Under the pieces are notes generated by a model. The model did not search any database. It worked only from the letters and a program-made list of their open reading frames with translations, and had not been told where the DNA came from. Position numbers and translations under genes: made by a program. Shown one piece after another: positions 1 to 8,605 of a stretch of DNA of 64,000 bases. Each line of letters opens with the position of its first letter. Position 1 is the stretch's first letter. Source of the stretch: Pararhodobacter oceanensis (GTDB taxonomy: Bacteria > Pseudomonadota > Alphaproteobacteria > Rhodobacterales > Rhodobacteraceae); the NCBI RefSeq assembly GCF_003076755.1, contig NZ_QDKM01000003.1, positions 483,983 through 547,982 on the forward strand, given 5' to 3'.

Positions 1-661
1 ACAGGATTTCCTGCGCCGCGGCGGGTAGATCATCGAACAGAAAGATCACCCCCGAGGTAATCAGCAAGGGCGCGGTGAGGATCGCCCAGAGGTTCTCATA
101 GACATCGAATCGCTCGAACATGAAGGCATTGAACACGCCAAACCCAAAGCCTAAGAGCGCGGTCAGCGCCACCGCCCCGATGATCATTGGCCAATCCAAC
201 AGCAGGTTCAGATCCTCAAACAGGACCACCCCGCCCAAGATCAGGATGGTGGCAATCACCACCACCAGCGCGTTGAGCAAAAACCGCGCGAGCACCGCGT
301 CAACCCATGTCACGCCGGGATAGGCCATCAACGCGCGCGAGAAGGTTAACGACTTCCCGACCATGCTTGAGGTGACGCGGAACAGTTGAAACAGCATCAG
401 GCCAGTGGCTTTGAACATGATGAAGCTGCTGCCCAATTGCGGACTGCGCATCAGCAAGGAGAACGCCACCGACAACATGATGATTGCACCCAAAGGTTGT
501 AGTATTGCCCAAATATATCCACCCGGTGTGCGGCCGAATCGTGTGCTCATTTCACGCAGCATCAGCGCGCCGATCACCCGCAATGTCGGGTGGCTGCGAC
601 GGGACCGATGGCGCCGGTGCACTCGCCCTACGCGTGGGTTATGGATCGGCAACTCGCTCAC
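1..661 (-). CDS. kpsM: capsule polysaccharide export ABC permease, KpsM type (3' end outside window)
   Basis: This is the inner-membrane permease of an ABC-2 type exporter that moves capsular polysaccharide, working with the KpsT ATPase. Translating the minus strand gives a protein starting MSELPIHNPRVGR and continuing with the LMLREMSTRFGRTPGGYIW segment typical of KpsM/ABC-2 permeases. Several hydrophobic helices follow (around ILQPLGAIIMLSVAFSLL, FLLNALVVVIATILIL and ILTAPLLITSGVIFLF). I chose the GTG at 661 because a stop codon lies directly upstream; an ATG at 550 is a shorter option but would lose the conserved MLRE segment. The reading frame is open to base 1, so the C-terminus is missing. 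It is divergent from kpsE-kpsT, which supports the assignment. Confidence 0.88.
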   Translation of the reverse strand, partial: MSELPIHNPRVGRVHRRHRSRRSHPTLRVIGALMLREMSTRFGRTPGGYIWAILQPLGAIIMLSVAFSLLMRSPQLGSSFIMFKATGLMLFQLFRVTSSMVGKSLTFSRALMAYPGVTWVDAVLARFLLNALVVVIATILILGGVVLFEDLNLLLDWPMIIGAVALTALLGFGFGVFNAFMFERFDVYENLWAILTAPLLITSGVIFLFDDLPAAAQEIL

Positions 662-742
662 TTACGAATCCTTTTCTGGCATTTATGCATATGATTATGT
701 AGAAAAATATAGAATCGAGCAAACATTGGTTTGGAGATCAGC
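662..742. promoter_or_regulatory. divergent intergenic control region between kpsM and kpsE
   Basis: This 80-base gap between two divergent export genes is distinctly AT-rich (around 676-716) compared with the GC-rich coding sequence on both sides. It must hold the start signals for both transcripts. I cannot place a convincing -35/-10 pair on either strand. Confidence 0.4.
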
Positions 743-2173
743 GTGGACGACCTGTCACGAGGTGACGCGCAAACGTCACGCCAAGAGGCGAAACGCAAGG
801 CGCGGGCGGCGGCACAGGTCGCCTCGGTCATGCCGTCGGATGCCGCGGCAAAACCCGTCGGTCAAGGCGGTGAGAAGCCGGGACAGGCGCGCCGCGCGGC
901 GAAATCGAAAAACAACCCAAGCGATAGCACAAACATGGTTAAAAAGCCCCCCGCACGCGGCGAAGCGCGCGGAGAGAGGCGCCTTGAAAGTAGCGGCAAA
1001 CCCCCGCAACCTGTGCAGCGCCCTTTGCCCGAGCCCTTGCAACGTCCCGCGGTCCCTCCGGCCCATCTGCGCCCTCGCCACTACGGCGTGCTCACCGGAT
1101 TTTTCGCGCTGGTGCTGCTGCCGCTGGTCGCCCTGGGCGTCTATCTTTATGCCTATGCCAACGACCAATTCGCCTCGACCACCGGCTTCACCGTGCGCAG
1201 CGAGGAGACCTCGTCAGCCACCGAAATCGCCGGTGGCCTGTCGTCGATCATCGGCGGGCCGAGCTCAACGAATGGCGATGTGCTCTATGCCTATATCCAG
1301 AGCCAGCAGATCGTCAGACGCGTGCAAGAGCAACTCGATCTGCGCGCCCATTACGCGCAGAACTGGCGCAGCGATCCGGTGTTCTCGATCTGGCCCGACG
1401 CGACCATCGAAGACCTATTCTGGTTCTGGGGCCGCGTGGTGCGGGTGTCTTACGACAAAGCCTCGGGATTGATGAGCGTGCAGGTGCGCGCCGGAACCGC
1501 CGAATACGCGCAGCAGGTCGCGCAGGCCGTGGTGCGCGAAAGCGAAGCGATGATCAACGAGTTGAACCGGCAGGCGCGCAACGACTCGATGACCAATGCG
1601 CAGCTGGATCTCGAGGCCTCGGTCGAGCGTCTGCGCATCGCCCGCGAGGAGGTGGCGGCGTTTCGCGCGCGCACCCAGATCGTCGATCCGGCGGCGGATA
1701 TCCAAGGCCGCATGGGGGTGATCAACAACCTGCAACAGCAATTGGCGCAGAGCCTCGTTGACCATGATCTACTGTTGCAAAACACCACCGACACCGATCC
1801 GCGCGTGCGTCAGGCGCTGCGCCGGATCGAGGTGATCGAGGACCGTATCCACTCGGAGCGGCTGAATTTCGCAACGCAGGATGTAACGGTTCTGGATACC
1901 GATTATCCGCGGCTGATCGCCCAATTCGAAAGCCTGATGGTCAATCAGGAGTTTGCCGAGCGCACCTATACCGCCGCGCTCAGCGCGTTGGATGCGGCGC
2001 GCTCGAATGCCGAACGCCAGAGCCTCTATCTGGCGACCTATATCCAGCCAACCTTGGCTGAACGCGCCGAATACCCGCAGCGCCTCCTGCTCATGGCATT
2101 GGCGGCGCTGTTCATGCTGCTGATCTGGGCCTCGCTGACGCTGGTTTACTACAGCCTGCGCGATCGCGGCTGA
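743..2173 (+). CDS. kpsE: capsule polysaccharide export inner-membrane protein, KpsE/BexC (Wzz-like) family
   Basis: Periplasmic adaptor of a group 2-type capsule exporter, linking the KpsMT transporter to the outer-membrane channel. The protein has a basic, Pro/Ala-rich cytoplasmic N-terminus of about 110 residues, a first membrane segment (GFFALVLLPLVALGVYLYAY), a long periplasmic region with predicted coiled coil (LEASVERLRIAREEVAAFR) and a second membrane segment near the C-terminus (LLLMALAALFMLLIWASL). This two-TM layout is that of KpsE. The GTG at 743 has a GGAG ribosome site seven bases upstream, so I prefer it to the TTG at 731. The stop overlaps the kpsT start by one base, indicating translational coupling. 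The long basic N-terminus is longer than usual for the family. Confidence 0.88.
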   Translation: MDDLSRGDAQTSRQEAKRKARAAAQVASVMPSDAAAKPVGQGGEKPGQARRAAKSKNNPSDSTNMVKKPPARGEARGERRLESSGKPPQPVQRPLPEPLQRPAVPPAHLRPRHYGVLTGFFALVLLPLVALGVYLYAYANDQFASTTGFTVRSEETSSATEIAGGLSSIIGGPSSTNGDVLYAYIQSQQIVRRVQEQLDLRAHYAQNWRSDPVFSIWPDATIEDLFWFWGRVVRVSYDKASGLMSVQVRAGTAEYAQQVAQAVVRESEAMINELNRQARNDSMTNAQLDLEASVERLRIAREEVAAFRARTQIVDPAADIQGRMGVINNLQQQLAQSLVDHDLLLQNTTDTDPRVRQALRRIEVIEDRIHSERLNFATQDVTVLDTDYPRLIAQFESLMVNQEFAERTYTAALSALDAARSNAERQSLYLATYIQPTLAERAEYPQRLLLMALAALFMLLIWASLTLVYYSLRDRG

Positions 2174-2838
2174 TGGGTTGCGCGATGATCCAGTTCGATA
2201 ATGTCAGCAAGGGATTCTGGGTCAGGCGGCAGTTCGCCACGGTGATCAACACGCTCACCCTGACACTGCCAAGCGGTCAGTCACTGGCGCTCTTGGGGGG
2301 CAATGGCGCGGGCAAATCGACGCTGTTGCAGATGATCGCGGGCACCATCCGCCCCGACACCGGCGCGATCTGGAGCGATGGCACGGTCTCATGGCCGGTG
2401 GGCTTTGGCGGCAGTTTCAACCGCGATCTGACCGGCGCGCAGAACACCAAGTTTCTGGCCCGCGTTTACGGGGTGGATACCGATGAGCTCACCGATTTCG
2501 TGCAGGCGTTTTGCGATATCGGGGCGCATTTCCACATGCCGCTGCGCACCTATTCCACCGGTATGAAATCGCGGCTGACCTTCGGGATCTCCATGGGTAT
2601 CCCCTTTGACACCTATCTGGTCGATGAGGTTACGGCGGTCGGCGACGCGCGTTTCCGGCGCAAGAGTAGCGCCTTGTTCCGCGACCGTATGCAAAGCGCC
2701 AGCGCGATACTGGTTAGCCATAACCTATCGGAATTGCAGGAGTTTTGTGACGCAGCGCTGTTGCTGCATGACGGGAAGCTGTCGTATTTCGCCGATCTCA
2801 GCGAGGCGGTCGAACAGCATAACCGCAATATGGCATGA
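2173..2838 (+). CDS. kpsT: capsule polysaccharide export ATP-binding protein, KpsT type
   Basis: ATPase subunit of the capsule exporter, pairing with KpsM. At 221 residues it has the usual size. The Walker A motif GGNGAGKST, the family-specific signature YSTGMKSRL and the Walker B YLVDEVTAVGD are all intact; KpsT proteins typically have STGM in place of the common LSGGQ. The ATG at 2173 overlaps the kpsE stop; a second ATG at 2185 (MIQFDNVSKGF) is an equally good start and matches relatives better. Its 3' end overlaps the next gene by four bases, so kpsE, kpsT and the glycosyltransferase form one operon. Confidence 0.93.
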   Translation: MGCAMIQFDNVSKGFWVRRQFATVINTLTLTLPSGQSLALLGGNGAGKSTLLQMIAGTIRPDTGAIWSDGTVSWPVGFGGSFNRDLTGAQNTKFLARVYGVDTDELTDFVQAFCDIGAHFHMPLRTYSTGMKSRLTFGISMGIPFDTYLVDEVTAVGDARFRRKSSALFRDRMQSASAILVSHNLSELQEFCDAALLLHDGKLSYFADLSEAVEQHNRNMA

Positions 2839-4340
2839 GGGTGCTCTACTACAACTGGGCCGACCCGCATGATCCCGAAGGCCGTGGCGGCGGGGTCAGT
2901 ATTTACCAGCGCAATCTGATCGACGGGCTGGCGGCGCGGGGCGGGTTCAAGACCGCGTTTCTGTCCTCGGGGCTGGTCTATGATCTGCGCAACCGCGCGC
3001 CACGGATCGAGCAGATCAGCACCGGGCCGAACCCGCGCTATACGCTGGTCAACGCGGGGCCGGTGGCGCCCGCGCATGCGGATTTCGGCGGCGCGGCGCA
3101 ACTGGATCACCCCGCCACCGAGGCCGCATTCGCCGATTTCATCGAGCGTAGCGGCCCTTGGGATGTGATCCATTTCAACAACCTTGAAGGGCTGCCCGCG
3201 AAGGTTCTGGCGCTCAGGTCCCGCTGGCCGGACACGCGGTTTGTCCTGTCTTTGCACAATTACTATCCGGTTTGTCCGCAGGTGAACCTCTGGCTTCAAG
3301 AGCGCCGTAACTGCACCGATTTTGACGAGGGCGCGCGCTGCGTCACTTGCCTGCCTGCCACGGCCAATCCCCGCTCGGTGAGGCTGGCCTACGGCGTCGG
3401 CACCGCTTTGACGCGGATCGGGGCGGGGCCGCAGAGCCTTGCCTATCAAAAGCTCTTTCGCCCCGTCCTCGGGTTTTCGTGGCGTTTGGCGCGCAGGTTG
3501 CTGCGGCGGCGCCAGCGTCAGATACCGCCAAGCCCTGTGCCTCCAGACGGCAGCCTGTTCCAACATCGCCGAGCCCGTATGGTGGCGCTGATCAACCACA
3601 ATTGCGACGCGGTGATCTGCGTCTCGAAGCGGGTGCAGCAAATCGCGGCGCAACACGGCATCGACCCCGCCAAGCTACAGACCCTCTATATCGGCACGCG
3701 AGAGGCTGACGCATGGCAGCGGACCACGCCGCGCGCCACGTTCACCCAGCCCGACGGGACGCTGCGGCTGGCCTATCTGGGCTATATGCGCCGCGACAAA
3801 GGGTTCTACTTTCTGATGCAGGCGCTCTTTGCGATACCGCCGGACCTTGCCGCGCGTGTCCATCTGACCGTCGCCGCGCGGGTCGGAGACGCGGAAGCAA
3901 TGCGCCTTCTGGCAGAACTTACACCCAGACTGGCCTCGCTGCGCCATATCGACGGCTATACCCATGACGGGCTGGATGACCTGCTGGAGGATGTCGATCT
4001 GGGCGTGGTTCCGGTGCTCTGGGAGGATAATCTGCCGCAGGTCAGCATCGAGATGCACGCGCGGCACATCCCGTTGCTGACCTCGGATCTGGGCGGCGCG
4101 CAGGAGTTGGGGAATTGCCCCGATCTCCAGTTCCGCGCCGGTGACAAGGCGGATTTCGCCCGTGCCCTGACCCGTGTGCTGGCGGGGGAAGTGACGCAAG
4201 CGCAATATTGGGCCAAGGCGGTGCCGCCGGTGACGATGGCGGCGCATCTGGACGCGCTGACCGCGCTCTACCGCGAGACCTTGCGCACCCGCGACCCCGC
4301 GCCGCGCGCAGACAAACGGCGGCGCAGGAACTCCGCCTGA
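2835..4340 (+). CDS. glycosyltransferase, GT4-like (GT-B fold)
   Basis: Probably adds a sugar to the exported polysaccharide in the cytoplasm. The N-terminus (MRVLYYNWADPHDPEGRGGGVS) has the glycine-rich loop and the 'GG-x-x-Y' arrangement of GT4 family Rossmann domains. A C-terminal domain contains LAYLGYMRRDKGFYFLMQAL and the nucleotide-sugar region LGVVPVLWEDNLPQVSIEM, where the Glu of the usual E-x7-E is recognisable. It is translationally coupled to kpsT (ATGA overlap). Its last 73 bases overlap the 3' end of the large convergent gene on the other strand. The donor and acceptor sugars cannot be told from the sequence. Confidence 0.82.
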   Translation: MRVLYYNWADPHDPEGRGGGVSIYQRNLIDGLAARGGFKTAFLSSGLVYDLRNRAPRIEQISTGPNPRYTLVNAGPVAPAHADFGGAAQLDHPATEAAFADFIERSGPWDVIHFNNLEGLPAKVLALRSRWPDTRFVLSLHNYYPVCPQVNLWLQERRNCTDFDEGARCVTCLPATANPRSVRLAYGVGTALTRIGAGPQSLAYQKLFRPVLGFSWRLARRLLRRRQRQIPPSPVPPDGSLFQHRRARMVALINHNCDAVICVSKRVQQIAAQHGIDPAKLQTLYIGTREADAWQRTTPRATFTQPDGTLRLAYLGYMRRDKGFYFLMQALFAIPPDLAARVHLTVAARVGDAEAMRLLAELTPRLASLRHIDGYTHDGLDDLLEDVDLGVVPVLWEDNLPQVSIEMHARHIPLLTSDLGGAQELGNCPDLQFRAGDKADFARALTRVLAGEVTQAQYWAKAVPPVTMAAHLDALTALYRETLRTRDPAPRADKRRRRNSA

Positions 4341-7300
4341 TCCCAACGCAGCGAGAGTGCCGGATCATAGACCACATCGCGCCCTTCCGAGGCCAGCGCG
4401 AGGTATTTTCGGTATTCCTCGGCATTGTTGAAATGCTGTTTACGCGCCACTTCCGCCTGCGCCTTTGCGTGAAATGCCGCGTTGTATTTGAAATGCGCAA
4501 AGAACACTTCGCGCTGCGCCAGATCGAGATTGGCGACAAAATGCAACCCCGCCGAGAGCCGCATCCACGGCATATATTTCAACAGCGCGTATTTCTGCGC
4601 GACAAACAGATCCGCGCGCGATCCGGGGATCAACCGATGCCGCAGGGCACTGGTCCAGACCGGCGAGTCGCTGAACGGGCCGCGCCCGCCCCAGACCTTT
4701 AGAAACGGGTCACGGTCAACAAAACCGGCTTGCGCGAAAGGATCACCGCTGGCGAAATCCGCATCCGACAGCGGCCCCTGCGGATACATATCCAGCATGA
4801 AGATACGCGCCGCCGTCGCCCCTTCGGCATCAAAGCCGCGGGTGATCTCGGGCAGATTGTCATTGCGATCCAGCGAGGCGAAGAGGAACTCATCGGCATC
4901 GGCCACCAGGCTCCAACGCCCCACACGAAAGTTAGACAATAGCGCCTGCTGCCAAGCGACACCGTAATGCGAGGCGCGATAATCGGTATCGACGGCAAAG
5001 AGCGCGACATCGGGCTGTGCCGCCAGAAACTCGAAACTCCCGTCATCCGAGCCGTTGTCCGCGATCAGAAACCCGCGCACCCCAAGCCCGCGATAATGCG
5101 CGAGAAACTGCGGCAGAATGAACACCTCGTTGCGCAGGCAGGCAACCACCGCGACCTCGGCTTCATTCACCTGCGCCAGTGTCTCGGGCGTGGACATCAG
5201 GTCCAGCGTGTTGCTGCGCCAGCCCAGTTGCGCCGGTTGATAGCTCGGCCAGATCTTGGCAGCCTTGGGCCATGGCTTGCGACTGGCTTCGAGCACCTCG
5301 GCCTGCCGCTCGGCGCCGTCAAGATGCGCCAGTTTGATGCCGGAATTGGCGAAGGGCAGCAGCCCGTTGTCCCAGCGCGCCAACAGCGGCCCGTCCGGTG
5401 TGCTGCGGCGCAAAAGGCAGGTGCGATACTCCTCGCTCACCGGTGAAATCCCGTTGAGCGCCAGCAGATCGCCGACCAACTTGTCCTCCATAAACGACAA
5501 TTGGATCAACTCGCGACCGGCGGCGCTTTGCGCGGCCTCGCCCAGCGCCAGCATCGCGCGCCGCGACAGCGCATAGCCCGATCCGCCGTCGCAATAGCGC
5601 GAGGGTTCGGGGGATTTATCCAGCTCCAGCCGTCCGCGCGCGCTGCGTGACTTCGCCATATGCCAAGTGCGGTCCATACTGCCACGGCGGCGGGTCAGGG
5701 TGCGCCCGTAATAGTCGAAACTCTGCAGCGCCAGATCGCCGAACAGCGCCTCGGCATGCACAAAACAATCGTCATCAACCTTGAACAAATGCCCGAACCC
5801 AGTGTGGCGGCGCACCCATTCCACCATTGCAAGGGTCTTTTGCGGCAGCGCCTCGTAGTCGTCGGGCGCATCCAGATAGACCACATCGCCCTCGCGCCGC
5901 CCACCGCCACCATCGCCGCCGCCGACAAAGATCAACCACGGCACGCCCAGCGCCGTGAGTTCTTGCAGCCATGTCTCACGGATCGTCGCCACCCGCGTCG
6001 GCAGATTGCGCTGGCAGGTGTAGATGCAGACCACCGCGTCAAACAGCGGATTGGACTTGGCGCGCAGATCGGCGGTCTGGTCCGCGACCGGCGCGGCGAT
6101 ACCGGCCCGCAAACGGCTGGACAACGCCGCCAGCGCACTTCGGGTGAGCGGATGTTCGGGGTGATCGGCCTGCAGGGCAGCGAGCGCCTGTGCCGGAGCG
6201 GTGGACCTGAGCAGCGCCAGATGCTCATGCGGATCGGTCAGCGCGGCGCAGATCGCCAAGCCATGCGCCACCAGCGTGGCCGCCTCATCCTCGCGCTGTT
6301 GCGCCAGCAATCCGCGCGTGAGGTTCAGACCCAACCCGAGGCCGACAAACCGCGCCGGAGCACTCGTCAGCGGCACCAGAAGCTGCTGCAACCGGGTCAT
6401 GCGCGCCGGATCGGGGTGACGCAAAAGCGCTGCCGCCTCGGCCAGTGCCGCGGCCTCGGCATCCCGAAACGCGGCGCGGGGCACTTGCACATAGGCCGCC
6501 GCAACGCCGCGCCGCAAATGCTCGGCCTGCCGGTGCAGGTGATCCTCGGGAAGCGGGGCGACGCGGGGGAAGACCAGATGGCGCAGAAGTGCTTCGTCTA
6601 GGTCAAGCCCGCTGGCCAGACTGCCGCAGGCATCGGGCAGCGCATCCTCGGCCAGCAGTTGCCCCGATGGCCCCAAGAGATCGCGCCGGAACCGCAGGTA
6701 GTCTGCCGCGCCCAGCGTCTGGAAACAGTCCAGATGCGGTAGCAGCGCCTGCCGTCCGGCCTGATCCAAAGGTGCGCTGCCCGCCAAAGCCTTGTGCAAC
6801 GCAGCAAAACCGTCGCCCGCCGCTTGCAGAACCGGCGGCAAGGGAAGGCCATCCGGCACCCGAGCGACCTCACGCCAGAACACCGGCGACAACCCGTAGA
6901 CCCGCGCCAACATCCATATCAGCGTCAGGCGTTGGCTGCGCGCGAAGCTCTGACTATGTGCCAAAAGCGCAACCATGCCTTTGATCAATTGCCGACATTG
7001 CGTGCGCTCCCAATAGAGCGGCGCGCGCGCATCAGCCCATGCGCAGAGGGCCTGTAGAATCGCATGGCGTGGGGCAAAGGGCAGGAATCCGCCCTGCAAA
7101 TCGGGCGTCGATACGGCGATTTGACGGGCGATCCACCCCAAGGCGGGCGTGACGATCCACTCGCCATTGGGCGGCGTGAGGATCTGCAACGCCTGTGCGA
7201 TCTCGGCAAATCGACCCTCTGCGTAATAGAGCGGCAATACCGACGAGAGATGCCATGCGCCGCCCGCCACAGGCTCTGGCAGGTCCTTGCATCCCAGATC

Positions 7301-8605
7301 GCGACGAAGCTGCGCCAAGTGATAGACGCCGCCGTGAATGCAGAACCATTCAACCAGCGAGAGCAACAATAGATCAAGGTTCGGCGGGGATAGAGCGCGC
7401 GCGGCTATGATCCTGCGCAGCAGCGCCACTGGATCGCCCTCTGGCGCTTGACGCATCGCCTGTGTGAAAGCGTCGCGCGCTGCGTCAACGGGATTCGGCG
7501 CTGTCGCGGCGGGCGGCGTGGTGGAGGTCGCCTGTGCAGCACCGGCCAATAGGTAGTCGGTCAGCTTGAACCGCTCGGCAACAGCGCCCAGCCCCTCGCG
7601 CGCCTTGCGGCTCAGGTCCGGCAAAAGCGCGGCGTGATGGGCATGTTCGATCGCTTGCAACGCGGCGCGGTCATCGGCCTCCAGCCCGCCGGATGCGGCG
7701 ATACGCTCGATCCGCACAAGCACCTCATCGCGGGTGATCCGCAGTGTGGCGAGCTTAGCGCCAGCCTCGCGCATCAAGGTTAACTGCAGGGAGTTTGCAC
7801 CACCCCGCCAGATGCGACCGGGGAGCACCGCCGTCAATGCATGGGCGCGCGTGTCCTTGCCGCCCAGCGCATAGGGCAGAGCGCGCAGAGTCGCGGGGAT
7901 GGGATCGGCCAGCCCCTCGACCTGCACATAGGCGGCACGCATCCCTGCCTGCGCCGCCTGCGTGAACCCGCCCAGCATGAGTTCCAGCGCGTCATTCAGC
8001 AGCGGCATATCCGCAGCGGGCAGCGGCAGTTTCGGGCAGGTGAGCAGCAGGCTGCCGGGTTTCATTGCCCCCTCAAATCCGACAGCAGCGATCCGCGACA
8101 GATGCGGAAAGCCGCGCCGCAGCCCCAGTCGGCCGCCTTTTGCGGGCCGCGGAAGCGCGTCGAAACTGCCAAGGCTTTGGCGGTCGACGCGCAGCTCCAC
8201 GCGGCCAAGTTTGAAGCGGATGTCCACTGCAATGGCGCGCGGCGCAAACTCGAAATGGATCGGAATCTCGCGTCGCCAACCCAAGAGTTCGCGGCGATTA
8301 AGGACCACCAGATGTTCATCACGCCGCAGTGACAGGTGGAAAGGGATCGTGGTGCGCCCAGCATCATAGAAATCAATATTCAGCACATCGCCGTTCAGAA
8401 AATCGGCGGTGCAGCTCAGGCGCGCGCCCGCCGAGATGTGAAATTCGAGCAATTTGGATTTGATTGACAAGATGGCGAGGCCTTTAAAATTGCTGCGGTA
8501 TATGGTTGCGGGCAGGCGGTTGGGCTCAGCCTCGGCGCCATGGCCAGCGCCGGAGACAGGCGCGCAGCCAGCGTGGGGTTTCGGGGTCTGGTTGGGTGGC
8601 AGCAT
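4268..8605 (-). CDS. giant multidomain glycosyltransferase: galectin-like domain, GT31-like domain, GT92-like domain
   Basis: A 1445-residue protein. Residues about 52-178 look like a galectin carbohydrate-recognition fold: H90, R94, V101, N103, W110 and E113 line up with the sugar-binding H44, R48, V59, N61, W68 and E71 of galectin-1, with S92 replacing N46. A mostly helical stretch of about 650 residues follows. A GT31 (beta-1,3-galactosyl/Fringe-like) domain begins near 855, with IRETW, the metal-binding FKVDDDCFVH near 943 and GGSGYALSRRAM near 1007. A GT92/PF13704-like domain begins near 1148 (VACLRNEVFILPQF, IADNGSDDG, VADADEF). No signal peptide or membrane helix is obvious. The start is uncertain: this ATG lies 80 bases inside the upstream gene, and a TTG at 8470 just before the lectin-like domain is possible. 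It probably makes part of the capsule glycan. Confidence 0.8.
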   Translation of the reverse strand: MLPPNQTPKPHAGCAPVSGAGHGAEAEPNRLPATIYRSNFKGLAILSIKSKLLEFHISAGARLSCTADFLNGDVLNIDFYDAGRTTIPFHLSLRRDEHLVVLNRRELLGWRREIPIHFEFAPRAIAVDIRFKLGRVELRVDRQSLGSFDALPRPAKGGRLGLRRGFPHLSRIAAVGFEGAMKPGSLLLTCPKLPLPAADMPLLNDALELMLGGFTQAAQAGMRAAYVQVEGLADPIPATLRALPYALGGKDTRAHALTAVLPGRIWRGGANSLQLTLMREAGAKLATLRITRDEVLVRIERIAASGGLEADDRAALQAIEHAHHAALLPDLSRKAREGLGAVAERFKLTDYLLAGAAQATSTTPPAATAPNPVDAARDAFTQAMRQAPEGDPVALLRRIIAARALSPPNLDLLLLSLVEWFCIHGGVYHLAQLRRDLGCKDLPEPVAGGAWHLSSVLPLYYAEGRFAEIAQALQILTPPNGEWIVTPALGWIARQIAVSTPDLQGGFLPFAPRHAILQALCAWADARAPLYWERTQCRQLIKGMVALLAHSQSFARSQRLTLIWMLARVYGLSPVFWREVARVPDGLPLPPVLQAAGDGFAALHKALAGSAPLDQAGRQALLPHLDCFQTLGAADYLRFRRDLLGPSGQLLAEDALPDACGSLASGLDLDEALLRHLVFPRVAPLPEDHLHRQAEHLRRGVAAAYVQVPRAAFRDAEAAALAEAAALLRHPDPARMTRLQQLLVPLTSAPARFVGLGLGLNLTRGLLAQQREDEAATLVAHGLAICAALTDPHEHLALLRSTAPAQALAALQADHPEHPLTRSALAALSSRLRAGIAAPVADQTADLRAKSNPLFDAVVCIYTCQRNLPTRVATIRETWLQELTALGVPWLIFVGGGDGGGGRREGDVVYLDAPDDYEALPQKTLAMVEWVRRHTGFGHLFKVDDDCFVHAEALFGDLALQSFDYYGRTLTRRRGSMDRTWHMAKSRSARGRLELDKSPEPSRYCDGGSGYALSRRAMLALGEAAQSAAGRELIQLSFMEDKLVGDLLALNGISPVSEEYRTCLLRRSTPDGPLLARWDNGLLPFANSGIKLAHLDGAERQAEVLEASRKPWPKAAKIWPSYQPAQLGWRSNTLDLMSTPETLAQVNEAEVAVVACLRNEVFILPQFLAHYRGLGVRGFLIADNGSDDGSFEFLAAQPDVALFAVDTDYRASHYGVAWQQALLSNFRVGRWSLVADADEFLFASLDRNDNLPEITRGFDAEGATAARIFMLDMYPQGPLSDADFASGDPFAQAGFVDRDPFLKVWGGRGPFSDSPVWTSALRHRLIPGSRADLFVAQKYALLKYMPWMRLSAGLHFVANLDLAQREVFFAHFKYNAAFHAKAQAEVARKQHFNNAEEYRKYLALASEGRDVVYDPALSLRWDQAEFLRRRLSARGAGSRVRKVSR

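Noticed and set aside
2613..3656. 347-codon open frame opposite kpsT and the GT4 gene
   Set aside because: Arg/Gln/His-rich product typical of antisense frames in GC-rich DNA; fully covered by well supported genes.
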